From Hymenobacter oligotrophus (GTDB lineage Bacteria; Bacteroidota; Bacteroidia; Cytophagales; Hymenobacteraceae), in contig NZ_CP032317.1 in the NCBI RefSeq assembly GCF_003574965.1, positions 1,550,001-1,614,000 on the forward strand: a stretch of 64,000 bases of DNA, given 5' to 3'. The notes under the pieces are model-generated. The model saw nothing but the letters and a program-made list of their open reading frames with translations, made no database searches and was not told the DNA's origin. This document shows positions 26,785 to 34,852 of the stretch, in pieces (position 1 is the first letter of the stretch; every line of letters begins with the position of its first letter). Position numbers and translations under genes: made by a program.

Positions 26785-27921
26785 ATGAATATTGGAGACC
26801 GTGTGCGCCTGATGTCGGGCCGCGAAGAAGGCATTGTTACCCGCATCCTCGATCAAAACCTGGTGGAAGTAACCATCGACGACTTTCCGGTGCCGGTGCT
26901 GCGCTCGGAGTTGGTGCTGGTAGCCCCCGAGGAGTTTAAAGCATTTGGCGGGAGCGAGTTGGCGCCTTCGCAAGTGGCTGCCCCGCGCCCACTTAAGCCG
27001 GGCAAGCCGAGCGGCAAAAACACGCCGCCCGCCGTTACCAGCACTACTTCGCCCAGCGGTAGCACGCCCGTGGCACCCAAGCCGGCGCCGGCCCCGCCTG
27101 CGCCCAAAGGCCTGTACCTGGCCTTGGTGCAGCAAACCTCGGAGCTGCTGGTGGCGCACCTCATCAACAACACCGATGCCGATGTGCTTTTCACGTTCGG
27201 CGAGGAGCGCAACGGCCAATACCGCGCTTTATCGGCCGAAAAACTTGCCCCCAAAACCGTAAGCCAGCCCCTAGGTCATCGGCACCTCAAGGACTTCGAC
27301 CAGTGGAGCACGGCCGTGGTGCAGTTGCTGCCTGTGCAACTCAACTCGCCCACGCTGTTCGAAACCCTGCTAAAGCGCGTTTCTTTCAAAGCCAGCTCGT
27401 TTTACTCAAGCCGCCGCGAGGCACCGGTTATCAAGCGCGAGGCGTTCTTGTTTCAGCTCGACGAAAAACCCGTGGCGCCCATTCCGGTGCCCACCGCCGA
27501 CGAGCCCAAGCCCGCTGCCGCCCCGGTTGTCGACCCAGTAAAGCTGCGCGACCAAATTGCCGAAAAGCTGCGCGGCGACGCCAAAACCGTGGTACCCGCC
27601 CCCAAGCAAGAGCCCGTGAAAGCCATTGTGCCCCCGTCTCACGAGGTTGATTTGCACTTGGAGGCCCTAAAGCCCGAAGGCGTCACCGAAGGCCTCAGCA
27701 ACACCGCTATTTTGGAGCTACAGGTAAACGCCTTTGAGGATGCGCTGAGCCGTGCCTTGGCCACCAACATGCACGAAATCGTGTTCATCCACGGCACTGG
27801 CAACGGCACGCTGCGCAAAGAACTGCACAAGCGCTTGAGCCGCAACCGCGACATCAAGTTCTTCGAGGAAGCCCGCAAGGAGAAATTCGGCTACGGAGCC
27901 ACGCTGGTACGGCTGAAGTAA
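26785..27921 (+). CDS. DUF2027 protein with C-terminal Smr domain
   Basis: 378 residues. The N-terminus (1-60) is a small beta barrel (MNIGDRVRLMSGREEGIVTRI) characteristic of DUF2027; a Pro/Ala/Lys-rich linker (60-110) leads to a central beta domain (about 110-240), a second linker, then a Smr domain (about 295-378) with the HGTGNGTLRKELHKRL motif. Smr domains bind or nick nucleic acid and in other bacteria act in recombination control or ribosome rescue; the role of the DUF2027 combination is unknown. Cytoplasmic, no signal peptide. Confidence 0.88.
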   Translation: MNIGDRVRLMSGREEGIVTRILDQNLVEVTIDDFPVPVLRSELVLVAPEEFKAFGGSELAPSQVAAPRPLKPGKPSGKNTPPAVTSTTSPSGSTPVAPKPAPAPPAPKGLYLALVQQTSELLVAHLINNTDADVLFTFGEERNGQYRALSAEKLAPKTVSQPLGHRHLKDFDQWSTAVVQLLPVQLNSPTLFETLLKRVSFKASSFYSSRREAPVIKREAFLFQLDEKPVAPIPVPTADEPKPAAAPVVDPVKLRDQIAEKLRGDAKTVVPAPKQEPVKAIVPPSHEVDLHLEALKPEGVTEGLSNTAILELQVNAFEDALSRALATNMHEIVFIHGTGNGTLRKELHKRLSRNRDIKFFEEARKEKFGYGATLVRLK

Positions 27922-27940
27922 GGAATTTGGCCTAGGCGCT

Positions 27941-28029
27941 GTCATCCTGAGCAAAGCGAAGGACCTTATCACGTTTGGGTAGTAATTACTATCTCGCGTG
28001 ATAAGGTCCTTCGCTTTGCTCAAGATGAC
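27941..28029. repeat. 89-bp REP-like inverted-repeat element, copy A1
   Basis: Arms of about 33 bases (GTCATCCTGAGCAAAGCGAA... and its complement, one mismatch) around a centre containing AGTAATTACT. Same length and arms as the copy at 30314-30402. Confidence 0.9.
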
Positions 28030-28045
28030 GGAAGATTCGGAACTT

Positions 28046-28327
28046 ATGCCTTATTACGTCTATATCACTACCAACCCTGCGAAAACAGTTCTGTACATCG
28101 GCGTAACAAACGACTTGGCAAACCGCCTTGCGCAACACTACGCCAACCGCGGCGAACCAGGCACTTTTGCAGGCAAGTACTTCTGTTACAACTTGCTCTA
28201 CTTCGAGCAACATCAGAGCAGCCTCAACGCCATTGCCCGCGAAAAGGAATTGAAAGGTTGGACCCGAGCGAAGAAAGACGCGCTGATTGATACCTTGAAT
28301 CCTGCTAGAGAATTCCTGCAACCCTAA
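28046..28327 (+). CDS. GIY-YIG domain protein (UPF0213/endonuclease-like)
   Basis: 93 residues starting at 28046. The GIY-YIG fold is clear: MPYYVYITTNP, then VLYIGVTNDLANRLAQHY, with the catalytic Tyr/Arg region and the late Glu in REKELKGWTRAKKDALI. Single-domain proteins of this type are widespread; some are nucleases, most are untested. It lies between the 89-bp repeat A1 (17 bp upstream) and a half copy A2 (11 bp downstream), so repeat sequence forms both its leader and its trailer. The reading frame also runs back into the repeat, but the ATG at 28046 gives the normal family N-terminus. Confidence 0.9.
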   Translation: MPYYVYITTNPAKTVLYIGVTNDLANRLAQHYANRGEPGTFAGKYFCYNLLYFEQHQSSLNAIAREKELKGWTRAKKDALIDTLNPAREFLQP

Positions 28328-28337
28328 CGGCGCCGGA

Positions 28338-28370
28338 CGTGATAAGGTCCTTCGCTTTGCTCAGGATGAC
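28338..28370. repeat. Half copy (A2) of the 89-bp REP-like element
   Basis: Only the right arm (CGTGATAAGGTCCTTCGCTT... to GGATGAC) is present, between the GIY-YIG gene and the M1 peptidase gene. Confidence 0.88.
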
Positions 28371-28398
28371 AGCAACTTCATATTGCAAATTTTTACCC

Positions 28399-30285
28399 AT
28401 GAAACTACCTGGCCTGCTTGCCGCCTCGCTCCTCGTCCTCAGCACCATCCCCTCATTAGCACAGCAGCCCACAGCACCTAGGCTGCCCGTGCCGCGCAAC
28501 CTCCAGGACACCTACACCAAAGGCACCCGCGCCGAGGACGGCAGGCCCGGCCCCAAGTATTGGCAGAACGCCGCCGACTACAACCTGCGCATCAATTTCG
28601 ACCCGAACACGCGCCTGCTGGCGGGCACCGTTGACATAACCTACTTCAACAACTGCCCCGACGAGCTCGGCCAGCTGTGGTTTAAGCTCTACCCCAACCT
28701 TTACCAAAAGGGCGCAGCGCGGGCCAGCAACATCAAGCCCGAGGATGTGAGCGAAGGCGTGAAAATTGAGCAGCTGAGCATCAACGGCCAGGCCATCGAC
28801 CTTGCCAAGCTGAACATCAGTGCCACCAACATGCAGGTAATGCTGCCGCAGCCCCTAGGTGCGCGGCAGCAAGCCAAGGTGTCGGTAACGTACTCCTACA
28901 CGCTCAACAAAGGCTCGCACACGCGCACCGGCGAGGTGGAGCCCGGCTCGCACTTCTTGGCCTATTTCTTCCCGCGCATCGCCGTGTACGACGACATCGA
29001 CGGCTGGAACAAATTGCCCTACAACGGCCAGCAGGAGTTCTACAACGACTTCGGCAACTACTCGGCCGCCATTACGGTGCCCAAGGATTACGTGGTGTGG
29101 GCCACCGGCGACCTGCAGAACGCCAACGAGGTACTCACGAAAAAATACGCCAAGCGCCTGCGCGATGCCGAGCGCAAAGACGAGGTGGTGAAGATCATCG
29201 ACGAAGCCGATGCCCAGCGCCGCGACATTACCGCCAGCAACGCTCAAAACACTTGGCGCTTCGAGGCCAAGAACGTGCCCGACTTCGCTTTTGCTACCTC
29301 CGACCACTACGTATGGCAGTCGACGAGCTTGGTAGTAGACCCCAAAACCAAGCGCCGCACCCGCGTAGATGCCGTGTACAACCCCAAGCACAAGGACTTT
29401 GAGGAGGTGGTGCAGTTCGGCCGCAAAACCGTGGAGGCCATGAGCTACACCTTTCCGAAGTGGCCCTTCCCCTATTCCCACGAAACCGTGTTCGACGGCC
29501 TCGACCAGATGGAGTACCCCATGATGGTGAACGACAACCCCGTGGAAACCCGCGCCGACGCCATTACGCTCACCGACCACGAAATCTTCCACACGATGTT
29601 CCCCTTTTACATGGGCATCAACGAAACGAAGTACGGCTGGATGGACGAGGGCTGGGCAACCATCGGCGAGTGGGTAATTTCAAGCATTATCGACCCCAAG
29701 CTGGTTGACGACTATGGCGTGATGCCTTATGCCCGCGCCGCTGCTACCGAAGTCGATATGCCCATCACCACGCTCAGCACGCAGCAAACCGGCACAGCTT
29801 TTTTCCTTAACTCGTATCCCAAACCAGCTCTAGGTTACCTCTACGTGCGCGATTTGCTCGGCGACGAGCTGTTCACGAAAGCCTTGCATACCTACATTCA
29901 GAACTGGAACGGCAAGCACCCCATGCCGTTCGACTTCTTTAACTCGATGAACGCCGGGGCGGGCCGCAACCTCAACTGGTTCTGGCAGCGCTGGTTTTTC
30001 GACGGCGGCTACCCCGACCTAGGCATTGCCAGCGTTACCAAGCAAGGCGCCGGCTACGATGTGGTAGTGGAAGCCGAAGGCAGCAAACCCGTGCCCGTTG
30101 ACGTGACTGTGACTTACGCCGACGGCACCACGCAACAAGTGCACCGCAACATCGGCGTGTGGGAGTCAGCGCCTAGGTCCATAACCGTGCAAGTGCCCGG
30201 CGACAAAGCGGTGAAGAAGGTAAAGTTGGGTAGCACGTACGTGCCGGACAGCAACCCGCAGGATAACGTGTGGGAGCAGAAGTAG
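28399..30285 (+). CDS. Secreted M1-family zinc metallopeptidase
   Basis: The start at 28399 gives a signal peptide (MKLPGLLAASLLVLSTIPSLAQ) and 628 residues. Zinc site HEIFH at 394-398 with the third ligand Glu417 in WMDEGWA; the substrate-binding GAMEN-type strand appears as DQMEYPMMV near 370. The N-terminal beta domain (60-240) and a C-terminal all-helical/beta end fit the M1 aminopeptidase family of Bacteroidota. Probably periplasmic or surface peptide trimming. The 20 codons upstream of the chosen start are repeat sequence and would spoil the signal peptide. Confidence 0.92.
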   Translation: MKLPGLLAASLLVLSTIPSLAQQPTAPRLPVPRNLQDTYTKGTRAEDGRPGPKYWQNAADYNLRINFDPNTRLLAGTVDITYFNNCPDELGQLWFKLYPNLYQKGAARASNIKPEDVSEGVKIEQLSINGQAIDLAKLNISATNMQVMLPQPLGARQQAKVSVTYSYTLNKGSHTRTGEVEPGSHFLAYFFPRIAVYDDIDGWNKLPYNGQQEFYNDFGNYSAAITVPKDYVVWATGDLQNANEVLTKKYAKRLRDAERKDEVVKIIDEADAQRRDITASNAQNTWRFEAKNVPDFAFATSDHYVWQSTSLVVDPKTKRRTRVDAVYNPKHKDFEEVVQFGRKTVEAMSYTFPKWPFPYSHETVFDGLDQMEYPMMVNDNPVETRADAITLTDHEIFHTMFPFYMGINETKYGWMDEGWATIGEWVISSIIDPKLVDDYGVMPYARAAATEVDMPITTLSTQQTGTAFFLNSYPKPALGYLYVRDLLGDELFTKALHTYIQNWNGKHPMPFDFFNSMNAGAGRNLNWFWQRWFFDGGYPDLGIASVTKQGAGYDVVVEAEGSKPVPVDVTVTYADGTTQQVHRNIGVWESAPRSITVQVPGDKAVKKVKLGSTYVPDSNPQDNVWEQK

Positions 30286-30313
30286 GAAAAAACAATATTG
30301 TCATTTTTTATCT

Positions 30314-30402
30314 GTCATCCTGAGCAAAGCGAAGGACCTTATCACGTTTGGGTAGTAATTACTATCTGGCGTGATAAGGTCCTTCGCTTTGCTCAGGATG
30401 AC
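30314..30402. repeat. 89-bp REP-like inverted-repeat element, copy A3
   Basis: Same arms, centre and length as A1; the two differ in only a few positions. It lies between the M1 peptidase and rnpB. Confidence 0.9.
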
Positions 30403-30429
30403 AAATGGACCAAGACAGGAAGAATAACT

Positions 30430-30437
30430 TACCTTTG
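30430..30437 (+). promoter_or_regulatory. rnpB -7 promoter element
   Basis: TACCTTTG matches TAnnTTTG and ends exactly 7 bp before the predicted 5' end of RNase P RNA at 30445. A -33 TTG is not clear. Confidence 0.65.
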
Positions 30438-30444
30438 CCCGCAA

Positions 30445-30852
30445 GTGATGCGCCGCCCCACCGCTGCGCAACCGGCCTAGGTCGGGAGCGGAGAGGAAAG
30501 TCCGGGCAACGCAGAGCACCCTGCTTCCTAACGGGAAGGACGGCGACTGGCGACGGCCGCCGGACAGCCAGTGCCACAGAAAACTACCGCCTAAGCTGCC
30601 CTCGGGCAGCCGGTAAGGGTGAAAAGGTGCGGTAAGAGCGCACCAGCGGGCGGGCAACCGTTCCGGCTGGGTAAACCTCAGGGGTTGAAAGGCCAAATAG
30701 GCCGGCAGGCGGGGCTTCGGCTCCGCAACGGGCGGCTCGTTCGTTGTCGGCGGGTAGGCTGATGGAGCCCACGCGCGAGTGTGGGCCTAGATAAATGGTG
30801 GGGCCGCTGCCCTTTGGGGTGGCGGACAGAACCCGGCTTACAGGCGCATCAC
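30445..30852 (+). ncRNA. rnpB: RNase P RNA, class A
   Basis: Catalytic RNA that matures tRNA 5' ends. The terminal P1 helix is GTGATGCGCC (30445-30454) with GGCGCATCAC (30843-30852), giving 408 nucleotides. Conserved core: GAGGAAAGTCCGGGC (CR I), CCACAGAAA, GTAAGGGTGAAAAGGTGCGGTAAGAGCGCACC (CR II/III region, in short pieces), and AGATAAATGG with ACAGAACCCGGCTTAC near the 3' end. A CCTAGG site lies inside the P-region near 30476. Confidence 0.95.
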
Positions 30853-30862
30853 CAAAAACACG

Positions 30863-30904
30863 AAACCGGCCGTCGTTGCAAGTGAGCAACGGCGGCCGGT
30901 TTTG
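30863..30904 (+). terminator. rnpB terminator
   Basis: Two 17-base arms with one mismatch, six-base loop, then T residues, 10 bp after the end of RNase P RNA. Confidence 0.88.
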
Positions 30905-30962
30905 CTTTAGCATCCGGGCAATAGCAAGGCAACTGGGCGCGTATTCGCACCGGCTCTAAAAA

Positions 30963-31092
30963 CTAGTTCCCCTCCTCAGATGAGGAGGGGCTAGGGGTGG
31001 TTGACCATACGTTTGAGCAGCACCTAGGACTAGACTTTAATTCTAGACTTTCAACCACCCCTAGCCCCTCCTCATTTGAGGAGGGGAACTAG
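30963..31092. repeat. 130-bp inverted repeat with 42-bp arms
   Basis: Arms 30963-31004 and 31051-31092 are complementary with about two mismatches. Each arm is itself partly palindromic (CCCCTCCTC with GAGGAGGGG) and ends in CTAG. The 46-bp centre contains a CCTAGG and TAGACTTTAATTCTAGACTTT, a smaller repeat. Lies between rnpB and the cytochrome gene. Confidence 0.9.
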
Positions 31093-31114
31093 CCCTAGCC
31101 TTTAGCCTCACACG

Positions 31115-31588
31115 CTACTTCTTATTCGCAGCCCGGATGGCTTTAACCTCGGCGGGCGTTACGGCCGATGCTTTGTTGCCGAAGCTGTTGCGCACGTACG
31201 TCAGCACGTCGGCAATTTGCTGGTCGGTGAGGTGGGGCTGCGCGGGCATTACGTTGCGGTACTCTTCGCCGTCGATTTCCACGTCTTCGAGGCCGTTGAG
31301 TACCACTTTTACCAAGCGGGTTTTGTCGCCCAGCACCCAAGTGGTTTTGCTCAGCGGCGGGTTCATGGTCTCCACCCCGCCCCCATCGGCCATGTGGCAA
31401 GTGAGGCAGTTTTGGGTGTACACCGTTTTGCCGGCGGCCAGCATGGCTGCCGAAACAGCTGCCCCGGCGAGTTTGGCTTTGGAGGCGGTTGACTTGGCCT
31501 TCGCGGCCGGTTTTTGTTGGGCGGCTGTCGGGGTAGCACCTACTGTCAGCAGACCTAGGGTCGCAATAATCAGCTTGATAGAAGCCAT
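31115..31588 (-). CDS. Periplasmic c-type cytochrome
   Basis: 157 residues: signal peptide 1-23, an Ala/Lys-rich linker, then one cytochrome c domain. Haem is bound at Cys61-Leu-Thr-Cys64-His65, with Met114 (NVMPAQP) as probable axial ligand. The gene begins one base after the stop of the upstream PQQ-type dehydrogenase, so the two are translationally linked and the cytochrome very likely takes electrons from that enzyme towards a terminal oxidase. Confidence 0.92.
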   Translation of the reverse strand: MASIKLIIATLGLLTVGATPTAAQQKPAAKAKSTASKAKLAGAAVSAAMLAAGKTVYTQNCLTCHMADGGGVETMNPPLSKTTWVLGDKTRLVKVVLNGLEDVEIDGEEYRNVMPAQPHLTDQQIADVLTYVRNSFGNKASAVTPAEVKAIRAANKK

Positions 31589-32872
31589 TTACTTTTTGTT
31601 GTACACGATGCGGTAGACGGTGCCCTTCTTATCATCGGTGATGTAGAGGGAGCCGTCGGGGCCTTGGGCCAAGCCGCAGGGTTTGTGGTCGGGGCGGCCG
31701 GCAGCGGCTTTGGCGGCGTCGCCCGCAAAATTGTCAGCAAATACTTCCCAATCGCCGGAAGGTTTCCCGTCTTTGAAAGGCTGAAACACTACGTAGTAAC
31801 CCTTCTGCGGCTCAGGGGCGCGGTTCCAGGAGCCGTGAAAGGCAATAAAGGCCCCGTTCCGATACTTTTCGGGGAACATAGTACCGGTGTAAAACAGCAG
31901 CGCATTGGGTGCGGTGTGGGCCGGATAAGCTGCCACCGGGTCGATGAAGTTGCCGGTGGCTTCCTTCTTGCCGTCGCCGCCGTACTCGGGCGCTTGCATT
32001 TTCTTCTTCTGCAAGCCGTCGTAGTACATATAGGGCCAGCCGGCGTTGTCGCCCTTCTTCAGCGCGTACATGCACTCGGCCGGCAGTTCGGCCGACTGCT
32101 TGGTGTCGTACATGGCCGGGAAGATGTCGTGCAACTGGTCGCGGCCGTGCTGCATTACAAACAGCTGGTTGGCTTGCGGGCTCCAGTCGAGGCCCACCAC
32201 GTTGCGCAGGCCGGTAACGTAGCGCGTGCCGCTGCCGTAGCTCTGGTTCAGCTTATCGGCCCGAAACTGCCAGATGCCCCCGGCCGAATCGAGCATGGGG
32301 CAGTTGGGCCGACCTAGGGAGCCGCGCTGCCGGTCGCGCTCCTGGCACGAGTTGGAGTACGCGCCGATATTCACGTACAGGTTGCCGTCGTTGTCGAGGG
32401 CAATGGATTTGCTTTCGTGCTGGCGGCGGTTAATCAGGCCCGTTACAATCTTCTCGGGCTTGTCGGGGTTGGTTACCTGACCCTTGTCGTCCAGCTTGTA
32501 GCGGAATACTTCCTGATCGGAAGAGGCATAGAGGTAACCGTTTTTCACGGCGATACCCGTGCCCCCGTACTTGCCAAAACCGCTGGCTACTTCGGCTTTG
32601 CCACCGGTGCCGGGGCGCAACATCAGAATGCCGTTGCCGGAGGCATTGGGTCGGTTCAGCTTAACAAACATGGTGCCCTCTGGCGTAGTGGCAATATGCC
32701 GGGCGCGGCCACCGGTTTCGGCCACTACCAGCGCGCCAAAGCCGGCCGGCAATTTCAGACCCGCGTTGTCGGCGTCGGGCACTACGCGCTCCTCGGGCCG
32801 GAGCGCAAACAAGGACAGGCTCCCGACCACCGCCGCAGGCAGCAGCAGGTAACGCGAAACAGCGTTTTTCAT
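31589..32872 (-). CDS. PQQ-dependent sugar (sorbosone/glucose) dehydrogenase
   Basis: 427 residues, signal peptide or anchor at 1-24 (LLLPAAVVGSLSLFAL). Six-bladed beta-propeller of the soluble glucose/sorbosone dehydrogenase family: LPAGFGALVVAE at the start, HIATTPEGTMFV, INRRQHESKSIALDNDGNLYVNIGA, GTRYVTGLRNVVGLDW, FHGSWNRAPE, and PCGLAQGPDGSLYITDD at the end. It oxidises a sugar or related alcohol in the periplasm and would reduce the cytochrome encoded immediately after it. The specific substrate is unknown. Confidence 0.9.
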   Translation of the reverse strand: MKNAVSRYLLLPAAVVGSLSLFALRPEERVVPDADNAGLKLPAGFGALVVAETGGRARHIATTPEGTMFVKLNRPNASGNGILMLRPGTGGKAEVASGFGKYGGTGIAVKNGYLYASSDQEVFRYKLDDKGQVTNPDKPEKIVTGLINRRQHESKSIALDNDGNLYVNIGAYSNSCQERDRQRGSLGRPNCPMLDSAGGIWQFRADKLNQSYGSGTRYVTGLRNVVGLDWSPQANQLFVMQHGRDQLHDIFPAMYDTKQSAELPAECMYALKKGDNAGWPYMYYDGLQKKKMQAPEYGGDGKKEATGNFIDPVAAYPAHTAPNALLFYTGTMFPEKYRNGAFIAFHGSWNRAPEPQKGYYVVFQPFKDGKPSGDWEVFADNFAGDAAKAAAGRPDHKPCGLAQGPDGSLYITDDKKGTVYRIVYNKK

Positions 32873-33132
32873 GGGGTATTGATGAGCGGTAAACGTGGTT
32901 GGTAGCAGACTTTAATACGGCCGCTGAGGCAAAACGAACAGCCGGGCTCCGCAGCCTCCTGGGTGCGGCGCATGCCTGGCGCACCTAGGGCTGTTCGGGC
33001 CAGCCGGGCACGCGGGCCCAGTAAACAGCAAAGCGAAGGTAGTAGTTGCCGCCAACGGTGGCGGTTTTCGGCGTATAATTACAACGCCCTCCTTTTCGTT
33101 ACTTTCGGCCCCGACTGACTTACCCTGAATCC

Positions 33133-34290
33133 ATGCCCCGCATCCTCATCATCGACGACGAAAAAGCCATTCGCTACACGCTCAAGGAAATCCTGGAGTT
33201 TGAGAACTACACCGTCGATCAGGCTGAAGACGGACCCGCGGGCTTGGATATGCTCATCAAGGACAAATACGACGTGGTGCTCTGCGACGTGAAGATGCCC
33301 AAGATGGACGGACTCGAGGTGCTGGAACGTGCCCAGAAAATTTCGCCCGACACGGCCTTTATCATGGTTTCGGCCCACGGCAATATTGAAATGGCCGTGG
33401 ACGCCACCAAAAAAGGCGCATTCGATTTTATTCCGAAGCCGCCCGACCTCAACCGCCTACTCGTAACCGTGCGCAATGCCCTCGACCGCACCAAGCTGGT
33501 TACCGAAACCAAAACGCTGAAGAAGAAAATCGCCAAGAACTCCGAGATGGTGGGCGACTCGGCGGCGTTGGAGAGCGTGCGCAAGGCCATTACCAAAGTA
33601 GCCCCCACCGATGCCCGCGTGTTGATTACCGGCCCCAACGGCGCCGGTAAGGAAATGGTAGCCCGCCAGATACACGAGCAAAGCAACCGCGCCAACGGCC
33701 CGCTGATTGAAGTGAACTGCGCCGCTATTCCGTCGGAGCTGATTGAATCGGAGTTGTTTGGCCACGAGAAAGGCTCGTTTACATCGGCCGTAAAGCAGCG
33801 CATCGGCAAATTTGAGCAGGCCGATGGCGGCACGCTGTTCCTCGACGAAATCGGCGACATGAGCCTGTCGGCCCAAGCCAAGGTGCTGCGCGCCCTGCAG
33901 GAAAACAAAATAACCCGCGTGGGCGGCGAGAAGGAAATTTCGGTGAACGTGCGCGTGCTGGCGGCCACCAACAAAAACCTGCTGCAGGAAATAGCCGACC
34001 GCAACTTCCGCGAAGACTTATATCACCGCCTGTCGGTAATCCTGATTCAGGTGCCGGCCCTGAACGACCGCCGCGAGGACATTCCGGCGCTGGCCGAGAA
34101 GTTTCTGGCTGACATTGCCAACGATTACGGCAACAAGCCCAAGCGCTTCGCCCCCGATGCCATGCAGTACCTGCAAAGCCTCGATTGGCGCGGCAACATC
34201 CGGGAGCTGCGCAACGTGGTGGAGCGCCTCGTGATCATGGGCGGCGACCCCATCAGCGAAGACGACGCCCGCAGCTTTTCAGGCAAATAA
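33133..34290 (+). CDS. NtrC-like response regulator with AAA+ domain, no DNA-binding domain
   Basis: 385 residues. Receiver domain 1-120 with Asp8, Asp9, phospho-acceptor Asp52 (CDVKMP) and Lys102. AAA+ sigma-54-activator domain about 140-365: Walker A GPNGAGKE at 167-174, sigma-54 contact loop GSFTSA at 214-219, Walker B TLFLDEIGD, and R-finger region. The protein stops about 20 residues after the helical subdomain; the usual Fis-type helix-turn-helix is absent. Such proteins may activate sigma-54 from solution or have another role. No kinase gene is adjacent. Confidence 0.92.
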   Translation: MPRILIIDDEKAIRYTLKEILEFENYTVDQAEDGPAGLDMLIKDKYDVVLCDVKMPKMDGLEVLERAQKISPDTAFIMVSAHGNIEMAVDATKKGAFDFIPKPPDLNRLLVTVRNALDRTKLVTETKTLKKKIAKNSEMVGDSAALESVRKAITKVAPTDARVLITGPNGAGKEMVARQIHEQSNRANGPLIEVNCAAIPSELIESELFGHEKGSFTSAVKQRIGKFEQADGGTLFLDEIGDMSLSAQAKVLRALQENKITRVGGEKEISVNVRVLAATNKNLLQEIADRNFREDLYHRLSVILIQVPALNDRREDIPALAEKFLADIANDYGNKPKRFAPDAMQYLQSLDWRGNIRELRNVVERLVIMGGDPISEDDARSFSGK

Positions 34291-34310
34291 CTGATGCTGC
34301 TAAAAACAAA

Positions 34311-34337
34311 AACGCCGGCCTGAAATGGCCGGCTTTT
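34311..34337. terminator. Terminator between convergent genes
   Basis: GCCGGCC/GGCCGGC stem with T-run on the plus strand, 20 bp after the NtrC-like gene. Confidence 0.85.
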
Positions 34338-34363
34338 TTGTTTCAGAACTCCTTCGGAAGGCT

Positions 34364-34753
34364 TTAATCCGGTGTAGAACTAGCTTCGCGAATGTCCCGT
34401 TTCTGATCTTTCACGCGGCTTTTTTCCTCACGCTTTTGTACCTGGGCGGCCTGCTCCCGTTGCCGGTTTTGGCGGGCTATCAATTGTTGCTCCCTGAGTT
34501 GGCGCTTTTGTACCTGCATGGCGCTGCGCTGCTTGCGCAGCTCCGTTTCGCTGTCGTTAACGGCGCGCCGGCTCTCCACGGTTCGTTGGTGCTGGTCGGC
34601 CACTTCGTTTTTGGCATCCTGGGCGCGCTGCTTTTGCTCTATTAAGCGTGCCTGCGCCGAATCTGTGGCGGTTTGAGCGTTTACAGCAGTGCTACCGAAT
34701 CCCTGCAACCCTACAAGGACGAGGAGGGAGAAAAATATGGGGTAATGTTTCAT
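34364..34753 (-). CDS. Small secreted coiled-coil protein, unknown function
   Basis: The start at 34753 gives a signal peptide (MKHYPIFFSLLVLVGLQGF...VNAQ) and 129 residues. From about residue 28 to the end the sequence is Gln/Arg/Glu/Lys rich with no Pro or Gly and heptad-like spacing (RLIEQKQRAQDAKNEVADQH), so a long charged helix or coiled coil is expected in the periplasm. No family recognised. It is between convergent and tandem neighbours with no clear operon partner. Confidence 0.7.
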   Translation of the reverse strand: MKHYPIFFSLLVLVGLQGFGSTAVNAQTATDSAQARLIEQKQRAQDAKNEVADQHQRTVESRRAVNDSETELRKQRSAMQVQKRQLREQQLIARQNRQREQAAQVQKREEKSRVKDQKRDIREASSTPD

Positions 34754-34852
34754 GGTGCGGGTGCGGCTACGTGTACTATGCTTAACGCACTTCACCAGTA
34801 TTTAAACAACTAATAATCAGTTATTTTCAGCCGAATCATTAATTAAACGTGT

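Noticed and set aside
30963-31092. The paired arms looked like a possible CRISPR remnant.
   Set aside because: Arms are inverted, not direct, there is one spacer-sized centre only, and no Cas gene is nearby.
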